Source of the DNA: Hyphomicrobiales bacterium
GTDB taxonomy: Bacteria; Pseudomonadota; Alphaproteobacteria; Rhizobiales; Xanthobacteraceae
Assembly: GCA_003164375.1 (NCBI GenBank)
Contig: PLTE01000347.1
Coordinates: forward strand, 374 to 6,400
DNA length: 6,027 nucleotides
Direction of reading: 5' to 3'
The notes below the pieces were generated by a model. The model was not told the origin of the DNA, searched no databases, and worked only from the letters and a program-made list of their open reading frames with translations. A program made the translations under genes and the position numbers. Each line of letters opens with the position of its first letter. Positions within the stretch are counted from its first letter, which is position 1. Shown here piece by piece: positions 5,889-6,027 of this stretch.

Positions 5889-6027
5889 TTAGCGTTGGAC
5901 CTTGAGGTTTTCCGCCGAGGTCTTGCCCTTGTTGGCGACTTCCTCGTATTCGACCACTTGGCCTTCATTGAGTCCGCTGAGGCCAGCTTTTTCGACAGCC
6001 GAGATATGAACAAACACATCCTTGCCG
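5889..6027 (-). CDS. Cold-shock protein (CspA family), C-terminal part (5' end outside window)
   Basis: The last 45 codons of a small nucleic-acid-binding cold-shock domain protein, a family usually about 70 residues long; the start lies beyond the right edge. The reading begins GKDVFVHISAVEKAGLSGLN, which contains the RNP2 motif (DVFVHIS), continues EGQVVEYEEVANKGKTSAEN and ends LKVQR before TAA (5891-5889). Members bind single-stranded RNA and DNA and act as RNA chaperones; many are not cold-induced. The missing part would hold the RNP1 motif. The wording is typical of Bradyrhizobium-group Csp proteins, judged from memory. It is convergent with the symporter gene and unrelated to purine breakdown, so it probably marks the edge of the locus. 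Confidence 0.93.
   Translation of the reverse strand, partial: GKDVFVHISAVEKAGLSGLNEGQVVEYEEVANKGKTSAENLKVQR

Noticed and set aside
5748..5890. Two CAAGCTT copies flanking the convergent intergenic region
   Set aside because: Seven-base matches this close are easily chance, and there is no inserted element or target duplication between them.
5732..6019. Minus-strand open frame of 95 codons at the right end
   Set aside because: It overlaps the cold-shock gene in a different frame on the same strand; the cold-shock frame carries the recognisable RNP2 motif and C-terminus.

Overview
This 6 kb window reads as a chromosomal purine-degradation (ureide) locus from a GC-rich alphaproteobacterium. 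The dense GC-rich coding, the cold-shock protein C-terminus and the protein sequences look most like the Bradyrhizobium/Rhodopseudomonas group. That placement is recalled from protein style and was not searched. I see no mobile element, CRISPR array, tRNA or rRNA.

Layout. (1) A minus-strand operon occupies 1-2387, in transcription order: puuE-type metal-independent allantoinase (2387-1443), then a fused OHCU decarboxylase/5-hydroxyisourate hydrolase (1426-539), then the N-terminal 173 codons of an 8-oxoguanine deaminase-type amidohydrolase (520 to beyond base 1). The gaps are 16 and 18 bases. (2) A divergent intergenic region of about 240 bases (2388-2629) carries a perfect 7-bp inverted repeat, a possible promoter and a hairpin that could cover the puuE ribosome binding site. 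(3) A plus-strand group holds an allantoate amidohydrolase-type M20 peptidase-family enzyme (2630-3898), a DUF3830 protein (3920-4333) with a strong Shine-Dalgarno, a terminator-like hairpin, and a DctA-like dicarboxylate/cation symporter (4417-5745). (4) A convergent intergenic region with a strong UUCG-capped hairpin separates this from the 3' end of a minus-strand cold-shock gene (5889 to beyond 6027).

How the genes work together. 8-Oxoguanine deaminase makes urate. Urate oxidation, not encoded here, gives 5-hydroxyisourate. The fused enzyme converts that through OHCU to S-allantoin, PuuE opens allantoin to allantoate, and the M20 enzyme releases ammonia from allantoate. The symporter may move a carboxylate substrate or product of the pathway, and DUF3830 has no known role. 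The urate oxidase and the late ureidoglycolate/ureidoglycine steps are missing from the window.

The core pathway is known biology. The least understood parts are the DUF3830 gene placed directly after the amidohydrolase, the symporter with altered signature residues, and the layered control signals in front of puuE. I do not see clear evidence of a wholly new system.
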